Shown here: positions 1 through 10,405 of the stretch, in pieces | Layout: each line of letters opens with the position of its first letter | Position numbering within the stretch: position 1 is the first letter of the stretch | DNA from: a virus | Virus record (IMG/VR): IMGVR_UViG_3300025410_000065 | Span: 1 to 30,028 of that record | DNA length: 30,028 bases | Reading direction: 5' to 3' (one strand) | Notes under the pieces: generated by a model | The model's database searches: none | The model's input: only the letters and a program-made list of their open reading frames with translations | What the model was told of the DNA's origin: nothing | Program-made: the position numbers and the translations under genes

Positions 1-2
1 AA

Positions 3-95
3 TATATTGTTGACCTTAAAGGTTTTGCAGCAAACCAAGACGGCTTTGGCGTAGATCAGGGCATTGGAGTAATGCGAATGGGGGAGGATGAGTAA
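3..95 (+). CDS. C-terminal end of an upstream phage gene (partial)
   Basis: An open frame enters from the left edge and ends at a TAA at 93-95 that overlaps the ATG of the tape measure gene (TAATG). About 30 residues are visible, ending in an acidic MGEDE. No family can be recognised from so little. In siphovirus tail modules the gene just before the tape measure is usually a tail assembly chaperone (often a frameshift product) or another tail protein, so that is the likely class by position only. The tight coupling with the next start supports a real gene, because the same TAATG arrangement joins the following two genes. Confidence 0.6.
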   Translation, partial: YIVDLKGFAANQDGFGVDQGIGVMRMGEDE

Positions 96-3000
96 TGGCA
101 AAAGTTGAATTAAATATAGTTGCCCTTGGTGACTTCTCCTCCGTTAATGCACAAATAAAATCTTTACAAGAACAAGTTGTTTTACTTCAAAAAAATATGG
201 CGGGAGTTGGGGTAAGCTCTAACTTTGCTAAAGAACTATCTAATATAAATGCATCGTTTAAACAAACAATGCTATCTACAGGTCAATTTACTGAATCTAC
301 AGTAATGATGACATCAGAAACAGATAAGTTTGGTCAGGCTTTAGTAACTGGTAAATTAAAACTTACTGAATATTACAATATAATCAAACAAAAGAATTCT
401 GAAGCAGTAACACAAATGAAGGCTCTTGCAGTTGAGCAAACAAAACTTCAAAATTCCGTAGTAATGAATGATCCTTCTAAACAAGGAATTCTTTCTGTAT
501 ATACCCCAACTCAAATTGATAAGGTTGCTAATGCTACAAAGATTGCAGCAAATGAAGCAAACCTTTACGCATTAGCTGTTAAAAAAGGATCTCAAGAATT
601 AATTAACTGGGGTAAGAATACTCAGTGGGCAGGTCGTCAGTTAACAGTTGGTATGTCTGTACCACTTATGATATTTGGTCAAGAAGCTGTTAAATCATTT
701 AAAGATGTAAATACAGAATTAACAAGACTACAAAGACTTTATGGTGAAGGTCTGACTCCACCATCACAAACAGAATTAAATCAAATTTCCAGCCAAGTTT
801 TAAATCTTGGAAAACAAATTGCTGGGACAATGGGTATTGCTCAAACAGAAACTGTTAAAGCAGCAGCAAACTTTGCAGCTATGGGCCGTCAAGGACAAGA
901 TCTTTTAACAACAACTGCAGAAACAATGCGTCTTTCAAAGCTAGGTGCTGTAAGCACAGCAGATGCAACTAATACTGTTGTTGCGCTTCAAAATGTTTAC
1001 AAGGTAAGCACATACAATTTAGCGGATGCAGTTAACTTCTTGTCAGATATTCAAAAGCAAACAACAATGACACTTGGTGATATGACCCAAGCAATTCCTC
1101 GTGTTGGTCCAATTATGCAGCAACTTGGTGGTACTTATAAAGATACTGCTGTTATGCTTGTTGCAATGCGTGAAGCTGGTATTCCAGCAGCACAAGCTGC
1201 TAACGCAGTTAAGTCTGCAGTTGCATCTATGATTGCACCTACTTCTGCAGCATCAAAAGAGTTTATGCAATATGGGATTAATTTAACTGCAATTAAAGAT
1301 AGTACTCAAGGTAATCCTGTTAAAATGATCGAAGCTTTGCAGGCGGGAATGGCAAAGTTATCGCCACTAGTAAAAGAACAATTAATTGAAAAACTATTTG
1401 GTAAATTTCAATTTGCTCGTGTATCTGCACTCCTTGATAATTTTGGAAAAATTGGATCACAAACACAAAATGCTCTTAAAATTGCAGGAGCTACTTCTGG
1501 AGAATTAGCAACACTTGCAAATCAAGAAATGAAACAAGCAACAGAATCTCCAACTGCTAGATATCAGAGAGCATTAGAATCATTTAAAGCAACATTATAT
1601 CCAGTAGGTCAAGAACTTATTAAGATAGCCACAAAACTTATGGATTTTGGAAATGCAATAGGTAAAGTATTTAGTGGATTACCAGGTCCATTAAAATCTG
1701 TTATGGGCGCAATTGCAATTGGTATTGCACTATCTGGCCCAATTATCATGTTAACTGGTTTATTTGCTAACTTTGCTGGGTATGTATTAAAGGGATTCTT
1801 TAATTTAAAGCAATTAGCAACAGGTGGAAAAACATTAGGTCAACTTTTAACTCCAGAATTAATTGCTGCACAAAATGCAAATCAATTGTTTGCAACAGGA
1901 ATTGCAGGAGATGTTGATGCAGTAAATCTTCTTTCAAAAGCTATTCAAGATTTAACATTAAATATACAAACAATGGTTGATACTTTAAGTAAAGGTACAG
2001 GATTTGGTGCTGTATTAACTGATGTAGCAAATAGTGCAAGAGTTTATGAACAGATGAAATTGCCAGGATTTGCAACTGGAGGAATTGTTCCAGGATCTGG
2101 TAGTGGAAAAGTTGATACATATCCCGCTATGCTTGCTCCTGGAGAACTTGTAGTAGATGCAGATACAACTAAAAAATATTGGCCATTATTTAATGCAGCA
2201 ATAAATGGAAAGATTCCAAAATATGCTGAAGGTAATGTAGATCAATTTAAATATGTTTATTATAGTCCTACTACAGGTGACAAACAATATTCAGCACCTA
2301 AAGCAATACAAGGTGGAGCATCTGCATTAATTGGTGAAGATTTTCCAAAAATTGTTAGAATTACTCAAAATGTAATTGAAGAATTTGGTTTATTAGATTC
2401 AGCATTAATTAAAAACAAAAATGCACAACAGGTTTATAATCAGTACACTCAGATGGATTTGGGTCACTTATCACATCCAGAAAAACTTCCAGGTCAAGGA
2501 AAACCTTGGATGCCATCAGAGTTAGCAGGAGTAACACACCCAGAAAACCAGACACTAGAACAAATTGCTGGACCAGCATTAAAGCCTTATGTAGACAAAA
2601 CAGTTTCTGATTTACTTAATGGAACAATAAAAACGGGGTTGAGTAAAGAAAAAATTGAAGAAGCTGCAAGATCTATACGATTAGGTGAACAACCTATAGA
2701 TGATGCTGCATTAGAAGTTTATACAAGAATTTTGCAAGCAATTCGTACAGATGTAAAATCTGGAAAAGTTAAAATAGGTACTTCTCCAGGAACTATCTCA
2801 AATGCACTTGTTGCAGAAGCAACAATGACCGCCAGAGTATTTCCTGAAGAAACAGCAGCAAGAGGTTATGAAACTATAGCCAAGCCTAAACTATTGTCTT
2901 CAATTACTCCAAAATTCTTAAGTGATTTTAGAAAACAAAAGAAAGCTTATCTTGATGAATTAAAACAGGCAGCAGCAGAAGCTAGAGTTGAAGGCGAAAA

Positions 3001-5077
3001 TCTTGCTACTGGTTATTTTGCAGGTATAGAAAGCAGAATGACAGAAGCACAAGCAGTAGCAAGCGGATTTACAAATGCTACTATTAATGCTGTTAAAAGA
3101 ACTCAAAAGAGTGCATCTCCTTCTAAGGTAGCAGAACAATTAGGTTTAGATTTTGGTGAAGGTTATGCTCAAGGAGTTAAGCAAGCAGATGTTTTGGCAT
3201 CTGAAGCTGGTGGACAGCTTGTTAATTCTGCAACTTTAGGAGTAGAAGAACAAAACTTGTCTTCTGGTAATTTGTTGTCAAAAATTACAAGCAAAATTCC
3301 ATTTATGGGTGGGTCTTCTGGCTCTATGAGTTCTTTGGCAAAATTTGGATTGTCTAGTGGAATTATGATGGGTGGACAGATGCTATCTAGCATGTTGCCT
3401 AAAGGTGGGGTAGCTGCAGATCTTGCTTCTGGTGCTTCATCTGGAGCAAGCCTAGGAATGTTTATGGGCCCAGAAGGTGCAGCAATAGGTGCTGCAGTAG
3501 GAGCAGCAATATCTGGAATTAAAGAATTAATGAAGGCTGAATCGGATCATGCAAAACAAGCTGCAGCAACATTTCAGTCAAGTGCTGATGCTGCTCAGTT
3601 ATTTGGCGGGACGGTATCAAGTCAAGCAAAACCATTAGTAATATTAGGTTCAACAGCTAATTCAATAAATCCACCTTTAAGTCAATTAACTACTAATATG
3701 AACAATATTAAAGATGCAATTAAAAATCTTCCAAAAGATAATGCATTAGTATTAGTTGTAAATGCAATGACTGCTGCAAATGCCACAAATGCTGCATCAA
3801 TCGCTAAATCTTTTGTTACTACTCAAATGGCAATAAATGGTATAGATCCAGAAAAAGCAAAACAACTATATGATGCTTTAAATGGAGTGGCTGGAAAACC
3901 ACAAGCAATTGGAGCAAAATCTGGATTACCTACATCAACTGAAAGTGCAGTTGTGGCATACATGCCAACAGAGGCACGTGCTGGAAATGCTGGAACTAAT
4001 GCATTTGCAAATGATTTAGGATACGCAGCAGCATATGGAAAAACTAATGCAGCTTGGCAACAAGCAACAACTCAAGTAAAAACTTTATTTGAAACCATCA
4101 TGACATTAGACACACATTCAAAGCAATATGCTGATACAATTAAAGGCTTAAATGATAAAAGCATAAATAACCAAAGCGCACTTAGTATTTTATCTGATGC
4201 ATATTCTACTTCAGATAAAGCGTTATCTGATCAGATAACTAAACTAGCAATGCATGGAGCAACATTTGCTCAAGTTGCACAATTATTTAAAGATGCAGGT
4301 CAACAAGGTTCGAAGATACCAACTCAAATTATTGATGAAATGAAAAAAAGTGCTGCAAATATACCAGCCTCAGATTGGGCTGCTTTAGTTAAAGAAATAG
4401 CAAGTTATGTTGCACCAAGTACTAGCGGAGGTACCCCACCAGCATCAGGATCAAATTTAGACACAGGAAGCAGTACAGTATTTAGTGGAACAACACAACA
4501 AAAACAATACAAAAAGCTTCTTGAAGCAAGAGTTAAAGATGAAAATGTTATTACTAAAGGATTAAATGATCAGCTTAAGGCATATAAACTTCAAGTTGAA
4601 GAAGCAAAAAGATTAAGAGATTATGATCTTCAAAGAGCAGATATATTATCTCAAAGACAAGATGCTTTAATTACTGGTAATTTTATGCAAGCAGCAATAT
4701 TGGGTCAACAATCTGCTGGATTAGCTATAGATTTTAATGCAACATCTAAAGAAAATTTATTGCAGGGAACTATTGATAGTATTCAAACAAGAGCAGATCA
4801 ATTTTCTACTGCTCTTGCAGACTTAAATGATGTTATTGCAAATGGTTCATCTAAAATTGATGATACAATTAAAAAAGTGGCAGGACTTAGTAGGGTTGCT
4901 GCAAACTCAGAAGGAACTGGTACAATTACTGTACAAAATAATATTACAATAAGTAGTCTTGAAAGTCCACAACAAATTGCTTCAGCAGTTGCTAAACAAG
5001 CACAAGCAGGAACTTTGGCGGGAGTTGCAGCAGCTAAAGCAAAAAAGACTAATCAAGTTATAGTAGGAGGAAAGTAA
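95..5077 (+). CDS. Tail tape measure protein
   Basis: This 1660-residue protein should set tail length and be carried inside the tail tube. It has an N-terminal coiled-coil region (about 1-130), then a TP901-type core rich in Ala, Gln and Thr (about 180-510). A hydrophobic stretch lies near 533-575. A GGIVPG...PAMLAPGELVV motif near 655-685 is typical of tape measure proteins. An SPSKVAEQLG...GEGYAQG motif lies near 1005-1030. A Gly/Ala-rich zipper-like membrane-prone segment lies near 1105-1150, and a charged coiled coil near 1470-1600. Residues about 740-950 are less typical and His/Pro-containing, and I cannot assign them. A strong GGGAGG ribosome site precedes the ATG. The stop overlaps the next start (TAATG). 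If mostly helical at 1.5 angstrom per residue, the length implies a tail near 250 nm, which is an inference. Confidence 0.93.
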   Translation: MAKVELNIVALGDFSSVNAQIKSLQEQVVLLQKNMAGVGVSSNFAKELSNINASFKQTMLSTGQFTESTVMMTSETDKFGQALVTGKLKLTEYYNIIKQKNSEAVTQMKALAVEQTKLQNSVVMNDPSKQGILSVYTPTQIDKVANATKIAANEANLYALAVKKGSQELINWGKNTQWAGRQLTVGMSVPLMIFGQEAVKSFKDVNTELTRLQRLYGEGLTPPSQTELNQISSQVLNLGKQIAGTMGIAQTETVKAAANFAAMGRQGQDLLTTTAETMRLSKLGAVSTADATNTVVALQNVYKVSTYNLADAVNFLSDIQKQTTMTLGDMTQAIPRVGPIMQQLGGTYKDTAVMLVAMREAGIPAAQAANAVKSAVASMIAPTSAASKEFMQYGINLTAIKDSTQGNPVKMIEALQAGMAKLSPLVKEQLIEKLFGKFQFARVSALLDNFGKIGSQTQNALKIAGATSGELATLANQEMKQATESPTARYQRALESFKATLYPVGQELIKIATKLMDFGNAIGKVFSGLPGPLKSVMGAIAIGIALSGPIIMLTGLFANFAGYVLKGFFNLKQLATGGKTLGQLLTPELIAAQNANQLFATGIAGDVDAVNLLSKAIQDLTLNIQTMVDTLSKGTGFGAVLTDVANSARVYEQMKLPGFATGGIVPGSGSGKVDTYPAMLAPGELVVDADTTKKYWPLFNAAINGKIPKYAEGNVDQFKYVYYSPTTGDKQYSAPKAIQGGASALIGEDFPKIVRITQNVIEEFGLLDSALIKNKNAQQVYNQYTQMDLGHLSHPEKLPGQGKPWMPSELAGVTHPENQTLEQIAGPALKPYVDKTVSDLLNGTIKTGLSKEKIEEAARSIRLGEQPIDDAALEVYTRILQAIRTDVKSGKVKIGTSPGTISNALVAEATMTARVFPEETAARGYETIAKPKLLSSITPKFLSDFRKQKKAYLDELKQAAAEARVEGENLATGYFAGIESRMTEAQAVASGFTNATINAVKRTQKSASPSKVAEQLGLDFGEGYAQGVKQADVLASEAGGQLVNSATLGVEEQNLSSGNLLSKITSKIPFMGGSSGSMSSLAKFGLSSGIMMGGQMLSSMLPKGGVAADLASGASSGASLGMFMGPEGAAIGAAVGAAISGIKELMKAESDHAKQAAATFQSSADAAQLFGGTVSSQAKPLVILGSTANSINPPLSQLTTNMNNIKDAIKNLPKDNALVLVVNAMTAANATNAASIAKSFVTTQMAINGIDPEKAKQLYDALNGVAGKPQAIGAKSGLPTSTESAVVAYMPTEARAGNAGTNAFANDLGYAAAYGKTNAAWQQATTQVKTLFETIMTLDTHSKQYADTIKGLNDKSINNQSALSILSDAYSTSDKALSDQITKLAMHGATFAQVAQLFKDAGQQGSKIPTQIIDEMKKSAANIPASDWAALVKEIASYVAPSTSGGTPPASGSNLDTGSSTVFSGTTQQKQYKKLLEARVKDENVITKGLNDQLKAYKLQVEEAKRLRDYDLQRADILSQRQDALITGNFMQAAILGQQSAGLAIDFNATSKENLLQGTIDSIQTRADQFSTALADLNDVIANGSSKIDDTIKKVAGLSRVAANSEGTGTITVQNNITISSLESPQQIASAVAKQAQAGTLAGVAAAKAKKTNQVIVGGK

Positions 5078-5592
5078 TGTCATATCCAATTCAGCAGGGT
5101 ATACAAGTATCAATAGACTATGATCCAATTCACGGAACTGGTACTTGGTACAAACTTTCTGATCATAACCGCCAACCTATTGGAATTACATATAATCTTA
5201 TTGAATCTACAGATAGAATGGCTGATGGTACATTACGTAAATATATAGTTGCACGTAAATTTGTTATAACTGCAGACTGGAAAGATTTTCCTACCCTAGA
5301 CGCTGAAGTTGTAGATGCTAATTCAAACGGAAAAGCAGCAGCATGGATTAAAGCTTTTTATGAAGGAAATGCTTTTCAGCCAGTTTATGTAAAGATAATT
5401 TCTGCACAAGAAGGTGCAGTTAAAAATGGTTTACCAGACAATTCTTATTTAGATTCTAGAAGTAGTACTGGTCAAATATATAATGCTTATATGACTACTT
5501 TTACATATGATATTACAAAGAGAATGAGACCTTCTGCAAGAAATCAGGGATTTGATTATGTAGATCTAAAAATAGAATTTACGGAGATCTAA
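5077..5592 (+). CDS. Tail protein, possible distal-tail/minor tail component
   Basis: This 171-residue soluble protein is translationally coupled on both sides by TAATG overlaps, between the tape measure and the large tail-tip gene. That slot is normally taken by the distal tail protein or a small minor tail protein at the tail tip. The sequence is mixed beta in character. It contains an RMADGTLRKY-like stretch near residues 47-56 followed by a Trp-containing FVITADW segment, a pattern I associate with small phage tail proteins of actinophages. No catalytic motif, signal peptide or membrane segment is seen. It might alternatively be a tail-tube-associated Ig-like protein. The tail assignment is secure by context, the exact role is not. 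Confidence 0.7.
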   Translation: MSYPIQQGIQVSIDYDPIHGTGTWYKLSDHNRQPIGITYNLIESTDRMADGTLRKYIVARKFVITADWKDFPTLDAEVVDANSNGKAAAWIKAFYEGNAFQPVYVKIISAQEGAVKNGLPDNSYLDSRSSTGQIYNAYMTTFTYDITKRMRPSARNQGFDYVDLKIEFTEI

Positions 5593-8500
5593 TGCTAAAC
5601 GTAGGCACATTAACTCAAGATCAAAGTAATGCTATTTTTCTTAACTCAAATGCTGTTGAATTACAACCTGTTGTTTCCGCCGAATGGAATCAAAATTTAT
5701 TTAATCAGCCATATTTGACCACATCTGGGATAGGAATAAAAGAAACTATATCTTTATCAGATGGAACCGTAACCCAAGCCACAGGCGCATTAGCCAGAGA
5801 TAACTTTACAACCAATGTATTTTCATTATCAAACGGTAGTGGAAGCATATCTTATTCTTGTGAAACAGAAAACCATAACCCAGCATATAAGATAGTAACT
5901 TATGTAAAGACAGATAGCATAATACCAGTTATCATTAATTCTTATGCAAAGGGTGCTGGAACATTAAATAATAATATATCTGGATCTTCATCATTTGAGG
6001 CAAATTCTTTTGACTGGGTAAAAGTAACAACATATGTTGGATCTTCTGCTGTATCTAATGGTATTACTGATTTAACGTATACACTTTCAATTAATGCAAA
6101 TAGTTCTGATCCCCGTGCCACCGATCCAGATAATCAAATTCAAGTATATTATACTGTTCCAGAAATATACGAAACAACCTATTTTGACTATCAATATAAT
6201 TCATTATGGCCTACAGAATCGCCATTTACTTATTTTAGACCAGGCGAATCTTATGTGCCTTCTGGAAATATAAAATATGTGTACCCTGATAATTATAGAA
6301 AAGTTAATTCTGTAATTGTAAATGGTCAATCAGATAATACTTTTGCTCCAATTACACCAGTTATACAAAATCCAAGTTTTTCTTTAATATCAGTTCCAGA
6401 GCCATTTTTTAAAAATGTATTGCCAACTGATATATCTCCATATAAGTATTTTGTTTCAGATATAGGTTCTGGGTATATTTCAAATATAACTGCATTGTAT
6501 GAGCAAAATATAAGTTCAAATAAAATTGTAATTAAGTTTAACACTATAATGGCTGTACCAACAATTAATTTATTTATTGATGGTTCTGAAATTACTGTAG
6601 ATGGAAGTAACAATATAATTCCAGATTCTAAAGGTCTTATAGTCCTGTATTGGAACGGCTCTGCTTGGACAAAAACAAAATGGACAAATGCTCCAAAATT
6701 TGACAATGATGGAACCTTATCTATTTATACAAGTTTTAAAAAGATCACTGTAAGACAAATAGATACTACTATTAATTCTTCGTATTCTGATCTGCCAGGA
6801 AGATCCTCAGACGTTGCGGGTGGCATAACAAGAATGCAGGTAGTTGAAATTTCACCAAGACTTGAAGTTGATTTAACAAATTTTGTTAAAGAAATTCAAA
6901 TAAATAAATCACTTGATAGCAAAAATAACTTTGTCCCAATATCTTCTATTAATACTGATGATGCTGCTATAACTTTGTCTGCAATACCAGTCATTAAAAA
7001 CAATACCCTGCTACCCTTGTTCTCTAGCCAAAGTAATAAATCTTCAAATGTTTTAACAAACATGTTAAGAAAAAACATCAAGTTTTATTTAAGTTTTTGG
7101 ATAAAGTCTAATTATACAAATGGATCATACACAACTGTAGACAAGTATGTTCCAGGGGGTGTTTTCTATTCAGATACCTGGGACGAAACAGATATTAAAG
7201 ATGTAAAAATTCAATGCTACGACATCACTAGATACTTACAGACTACTCCCGTTCCAGACTACGTTGCTAATTTAAAACCAGTATTTGATGTAGTAACAAA
7301 TATATTAGATTTGGCGGGATTCACAGACTATGACTATGATAGCTTATATAGAATATGTAATTCAGCTACCATGCCATTAGATTTAGCATATTACTATTGC
7401 AATTCTAAAGATACAACAATCATGGATGCACTAGCACAAATATTTTTGGCATATCAAATTGGTGCGTATATTGATGAATATGGAGTTATGAAGTTCCTTA
7501 GTTTAGAAGACATTTTAGCCAATAAGATTCCAAAAATTACATTTACAGATAGTCAAGTAATTGAAGGTGGATATGCAATATCTAATAAAGCTAAGCCAGG
7601 AAAAATTTCATTAAGATATGAATCTCCAAAAATTAAACAAGGAAAAGCTGTACAAAATATTTCAGATCCACTTATAGCTAAATCACCATCTTTTGTTTAC
7701 ACCACCGCAAACGATCCTGTTTGGATACAAACAAATATGGACGGAGTTGGTTTTAATTATCTATCAAAAACAGATTATGCTGGTAATACATTTACCATGG
7801 GTGAAAAAGATTCTAAGTTTTTATTAAACAGAAGTGATTTGTTAGATGTATTTCATACGTTTAATTTAAATAACAACGGATATGCTTTTATAGAAGATGA
7901 AATTGTATCTTTTGTTTACAAAGAATATAAGATTTCAAATCTTTCTGGAACAAGTTCAACTGTTGTGTCTGTAAAAAATGACATAGAACTTGGAGCTGAG
8001 ATAAATAGATTTATTAAAAAATATGCAGTAGGACTAGTTACTACAGATGGTGAATCAAAGGGCGACTTTGATGTAAAGGTAGAATTGACGGGATATATAA
8101 CAAATGTTCAAAGAGGATTATTTGGCACTATAGCAAAGCCACACACCATAATAAGTAGTTTATCTGATAAAGGCTTAGTAGAAAAAATTTGCAATACCTC
8201 ATATCAAATATCAGATCCAATAACATCAGATACTTCTATATATAACACTAGTTCAGATTTTCCAAATCTTCCAAGTGTAACTAAAATACAAGTTGGAATA
8301 CCAGCTAATGAAAAAGTTTTAATATATAACCCAAGTCAAGGTGACATTGGATATGGAACATACTCTGTTAAATTTGATTTAAGCGATGCATCAACATCAT
8401 CTTCAGGGTTATTTTTTAATCTTAATAGTTCTGCAAATGCTAATGGTGCATATTTTCTTGAACTTGTAAAATTTGATAATTCTAAAACGTCAACCCCTTC

Positions 8501-9827
8501 TTATAAATACTTAATTGTTTTATATCAGGTAAATTCCTCTGGACAAGAAGTAATCCTTGGATGGTCTGAAGTAACTGGACTTATTAATAGCATAGCAACT
8601 AATTTTCAAAAAGTACTAGTAAATATAAGTGGTACAAAAAAATATACAACTGCTTCTGATCAAGCATTTAATCTTAAATTAGTTCATTATCCAAATCCAA
8701 ATCCATTGTACCCAGATGATGTAACGGGAGAAGATACTGGGGAACTTGTTTCTATATTTTTAAACAATGTAGAAATAACTAATTGGAATGTAACAACAGA
8801 TGCTGAACCTACACAAAATTCAAGTGGTTGGATTGCAAAAGAACTTAATCAAATAACTAAAAAAAGAAAGAAGCTGGTTTTACCAACAACAGTAACACAA
8901 GATTCTGTTTTTGGACATTTTACTTCAACAAAACCAATAAAAATAAAACAATCTGTTTCAGAATACAATGGTTCTTCTTTACAGACAACATATGTTGATA
9001 AGTATTCGTATAAAACAGTATCCTCTCCAAGTATTGGTGGCAGCTTAAGAGAAATATATGCTACTCAAAAACCTTTAATAGAAAAAAGTACAAGTTATTG
9101 GTTTCAAGATAGAGAATTTTTAAATTCAATTGTGCAAAATCAAAATATATTTAATAATTCATTAAGTTATATTATGCAAACAACTCCAGAAGTGTATGGA
9201 ATAAATGTATATGACGTTCAATATACTGGTTCAGCAGCGACAGTAGTTGATCATTACTGGCAAGGATACTTGATGTATTATTTCCCAAATGATCAAGTTT
9301 CTGATCAACAGTTCTATCAAAAACAAATTGTAAGAAATGATGCACTTTCATTTTCTACGCCATTGAACACTGGTTTTAGAGCAAAAATGGCAATTACAAA
9401 TAATGCTAATCAAATGGTTTTCTTAATGAAAACTGCTGACTCACAAACTCAAGTAACATCTATATTTGATTTAATAACTCATGAAGCAATTGTTCCTTCA
9501 GATCCAGAAATTATTGAAAAAATTACAGATCCAGCAAACATATCTGAAGTAGCCCAACTAGATTCACCATGGATTCAATCTAAAGAAGCTGCTAATAAGA
9601 TGTTAAATGTAATGACACAAGGTTTTGAAGGTTTTTCAAAAGACATTACTTTAACTATCTTCGGTAATCCTTTGATACAGGTTGGCGATGTTGTTCAGCT
9701 TGTTTATAATTTGGCGGGAATTAATCAAAAAAGCTATATAGTCCATTCAGTATCCCAGTCATTTAATCAAGGATTAAAGACAGTTCTAGTGCTAAATATG
9801 CTTGATAAAGGATCTTCAATTGCTTAA
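5592..9827 (+). CDS. Large tail-tip / minor tail protein (gp27/Gp37-like C-terminus)
   Basis: This 1411-residue protein probably forms the hub or tip of the tail and links the tube to the receptor-binding fibres. The first roughly 400 residues are Ser/Asn/Thr-rich beta-type sequence. Residues about 410-640 include a strand-rich segment and an aromatic-rich stretch (DYDYDSLYRI, then LAYYYC near 597). A long beta-rich middle section follows. The C-terminal 65 residues, from FGNPLIQVGDVVQLVY near 1357, with YIVHSVSQSF and TVLVLN, look like the final beta domain of gp27 or Siphovirus Gp37-type tail hub proteins. The start overlaps the previous stop (TAATG). No peptidase motif was recognised. The next gene is separated by 50 bases that hold a promoter, so this gene ends the tape-measure transcription block. 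Confidence 0.75.
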   Translation: MLNVGTLTQDQSNAIFLNSNAVELQPVVSAEWNQNLFNQPYLTTSGIGIKETISLSDGTVTQATGALARDNFTTNVFSLSNGSGSISYSCETENHNPAYKIVTYVKTDSIIPVIINSYAKGAGTLNNNISGSSSFEANSFDWVKVTTYVGSSAVSNGITDLTYTLSINANSSDPRATDPDNQIQVYYTVPEIYETTYFDYQYNSLWPTESPFTYFRPGESYVPSGNIKYVYPDNYRKVNSVIVNGQSDNTFAPITPVIQNPSFSLISVPEPFFKNVLPTDISPYKYFVSDIGSGYISNITALYEQNISSNKIVIKFNTIMAVPTINLFIDGSEITVDGSNNIIPDSKGLIVLYWNGSAWTKTKWTNAPKFDNDGTLSIYTSFKKITVRQIDTTINSSYSDLPGRSSDVAGGITRMQVVEISPRLEVDLTNFVKEIQINKSLDSKNNFVPISSINTDDAAITLSAIPVIKNNTLLPLFSSQSNKSSNVLTNMLRKNIKFYLSFWIKSNYTNGSYTTVDKYVPGGVFYSDTWDETDIKDVKIQCYDITRYLQTTPVPDYVANLKPVFDVVTNILDLAGFTDYDYDSLYRICNSATMPLDLAYYYCNSKDTTIMDALAQIFLAYQIGAYIDEYGVMKFLSLEDILANKIPKITFTDSQVIEGGYAISNKAKPGKISLRYESPKIKQGKAVQNISDPLIAKSPSFVYTTANDPVWIQTNMDGVGFNYLSKTDYAGNTFTMGEKDSKFLLNRSDLLDVFHTFNLNNNGYAFIEDEIVSFVYKEYKISNLSGTSSTVVSVKNDIELGAEINRFIKKYAVGLVTTDGESKGDFDVKVELTGYITNVQRGLFGTIAKPHTIISSLSDKGLVEKICNTSYQISDPITSDTSIYNTSSDFPNLPSVTKIQVGIPANEKVLIYNPSQGDIGYGTYSVKFDLSDASTSSSGLFFNLNSSANANGAYFLELVKFDNSKTSTPSYKYLIVLYQVNSSGQEVILGWSEVTGLINSIATNFQKVLVNISGTKKYTTASDQAFNLKLVHYPNPNPLYPDDVTGEDTGELVSIFLNNVEITNWNVTTDAEPTQNSSGWIAKELNQITKKRKKLVLPTTVTQDSVFGHFTSTKPIKIKQSVSEYNGSSLQTTYVDKYSYKTVSSPSIGGSLREIYATQKPLIEKSTSYWFQDREFLNSIVQNQNIFNNSLSYIMQTTPEVYGINVYDVQYTGSAATVVDHYWQGYLMYYFPNDQVSDQQFYQKQIVRNDALSFSTPLNTGFRAKMAITNNANQMVFLMKTADSQTQVTSIFDLITHEAIVPSDPEIIEKITDPANISEVAQLDSPWIQSKEAANKMLNVMTQGFEGFSKDITLTIFGNPLIQVGDVVQLVYNLAGINQKSYIVHSVSQSFNQGLKTVLVLNMLDKGSSIA

Positions 9828-9849
9828 AATACCTCAAAAATGGTATAAT
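9820..9849 (+). promoter_or_regulatory. Putative promoter, extended -10 type
   Basis: TATAAT at 9844-9849 is preceded by TGG at 9841-9843, giving an extended -10 (TGn-TATAAT). A weak -35, TTGCTT, lies at 9820-9825 with an 18-base spacer. The promoter begins inside the last codons of the tail-tip gene and would start transcription near 9856, about 20 bases ahead of the next ATG, leaving room for the AAAAGGATG ribosome site. The same TGR-TATAAT core recurs at three other gene boundaries in this window. Confidence 0.6.
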
Positions 9850-9877
9850 CTATATATAAATAAAAGGATGTAAAATA

Positions 9878-10387
9878 ATGGCATATATTAAAATATCAGA
9901 CCCAAATATTATAGACTTGGCAGCATGGCATCAGGTTATTAATGTTGTAAATCAACATAGTGACAGCCTAGATGCTATTACCAATAATGCTTCAAGCACA
10001 TCAATAGTTAACCCTAATTTTGACAGTTCAAGCTACACCCATCAATTTCAATTAGGTGGTCAACAAATACTTTATGGTAGAGCTTCTTTGTCAGGTACAG
10101 ATTCTGCAAACAATGGTTCACTTTGGTACGGATCTATTGTTTTCTCAGATTCAACAGGAATTAATGCATTTACTGGAACACCAGTAGTTACAATAACTCC
10201 ACTTTCAGGTAATACAACAAATCCTGTTGTAGCAGTAAATGCAGACGTTATAATGTCTATTTACAATGTTACAAATACTGGTTTTAGTTATAGAGCAATG
10301 AGACCATTAGCAGACGGAACATCAGCGCATCCAGCAGCACCAACAGGAAGTATCTATGTAAACTGGATGGCAATAGGTCCCGTATAA
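9878..10387 (+). CDS. Tail protein with H-type-lectin-like C-terminus, candidate receptor binding
   Basis: This 169-residue protein sits between the tail-tip and central-fibre genes. A short N-terminal helical part (IDLAAWHQVINVVNQHSDSL, about 12-31) resembles fibre-attachment segments. The rest is beta-rich: a PVVTITPLSG strand near 107-116, a Phe/Tyr-containing NTGFSYRAM strand, and a closing IYVNWMAIGPV. The pattern of a TPVVTITP strand followed at the end by a V-x-W-x-A-I-G strand resembles H-type lectin domains found in phage fibres and adhesins. That similarity is by eye and would need a profile search. It has a good AAAAGGATG ribosome site and its own promoter 30 bases upstream, so it may be made in larger amounts than its neighbours. 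Alternative: a small trimeric fibre or tail needle protein. Confidence 0.6.
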   Translation: MAYIKISDPNIIDLAAWHQVINVVNQHSDSLDAITNNASSTSIVNPNFDSSSYTHQFQLGGQQILYGRASLSGTDSANNGSLWYGSIVFSDSTGINAFTGTPVVTITPLSGNTTNPVVAVNADVIMSIYNVTNTGFSYRAMRPLADGTSAHPAAPTGSIYVNWMAIGPV

Positions 10388-10405
10388 AATTAGGAAGGGG
10401 TAATA

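Noticed and set aside
6326-6706. 126-codon open frame on the minus strand
   Set aside because: It is inside the tail-tip gene on the opposite strand, has no recognisable motif, and every supported gene in the window is on the + strand.
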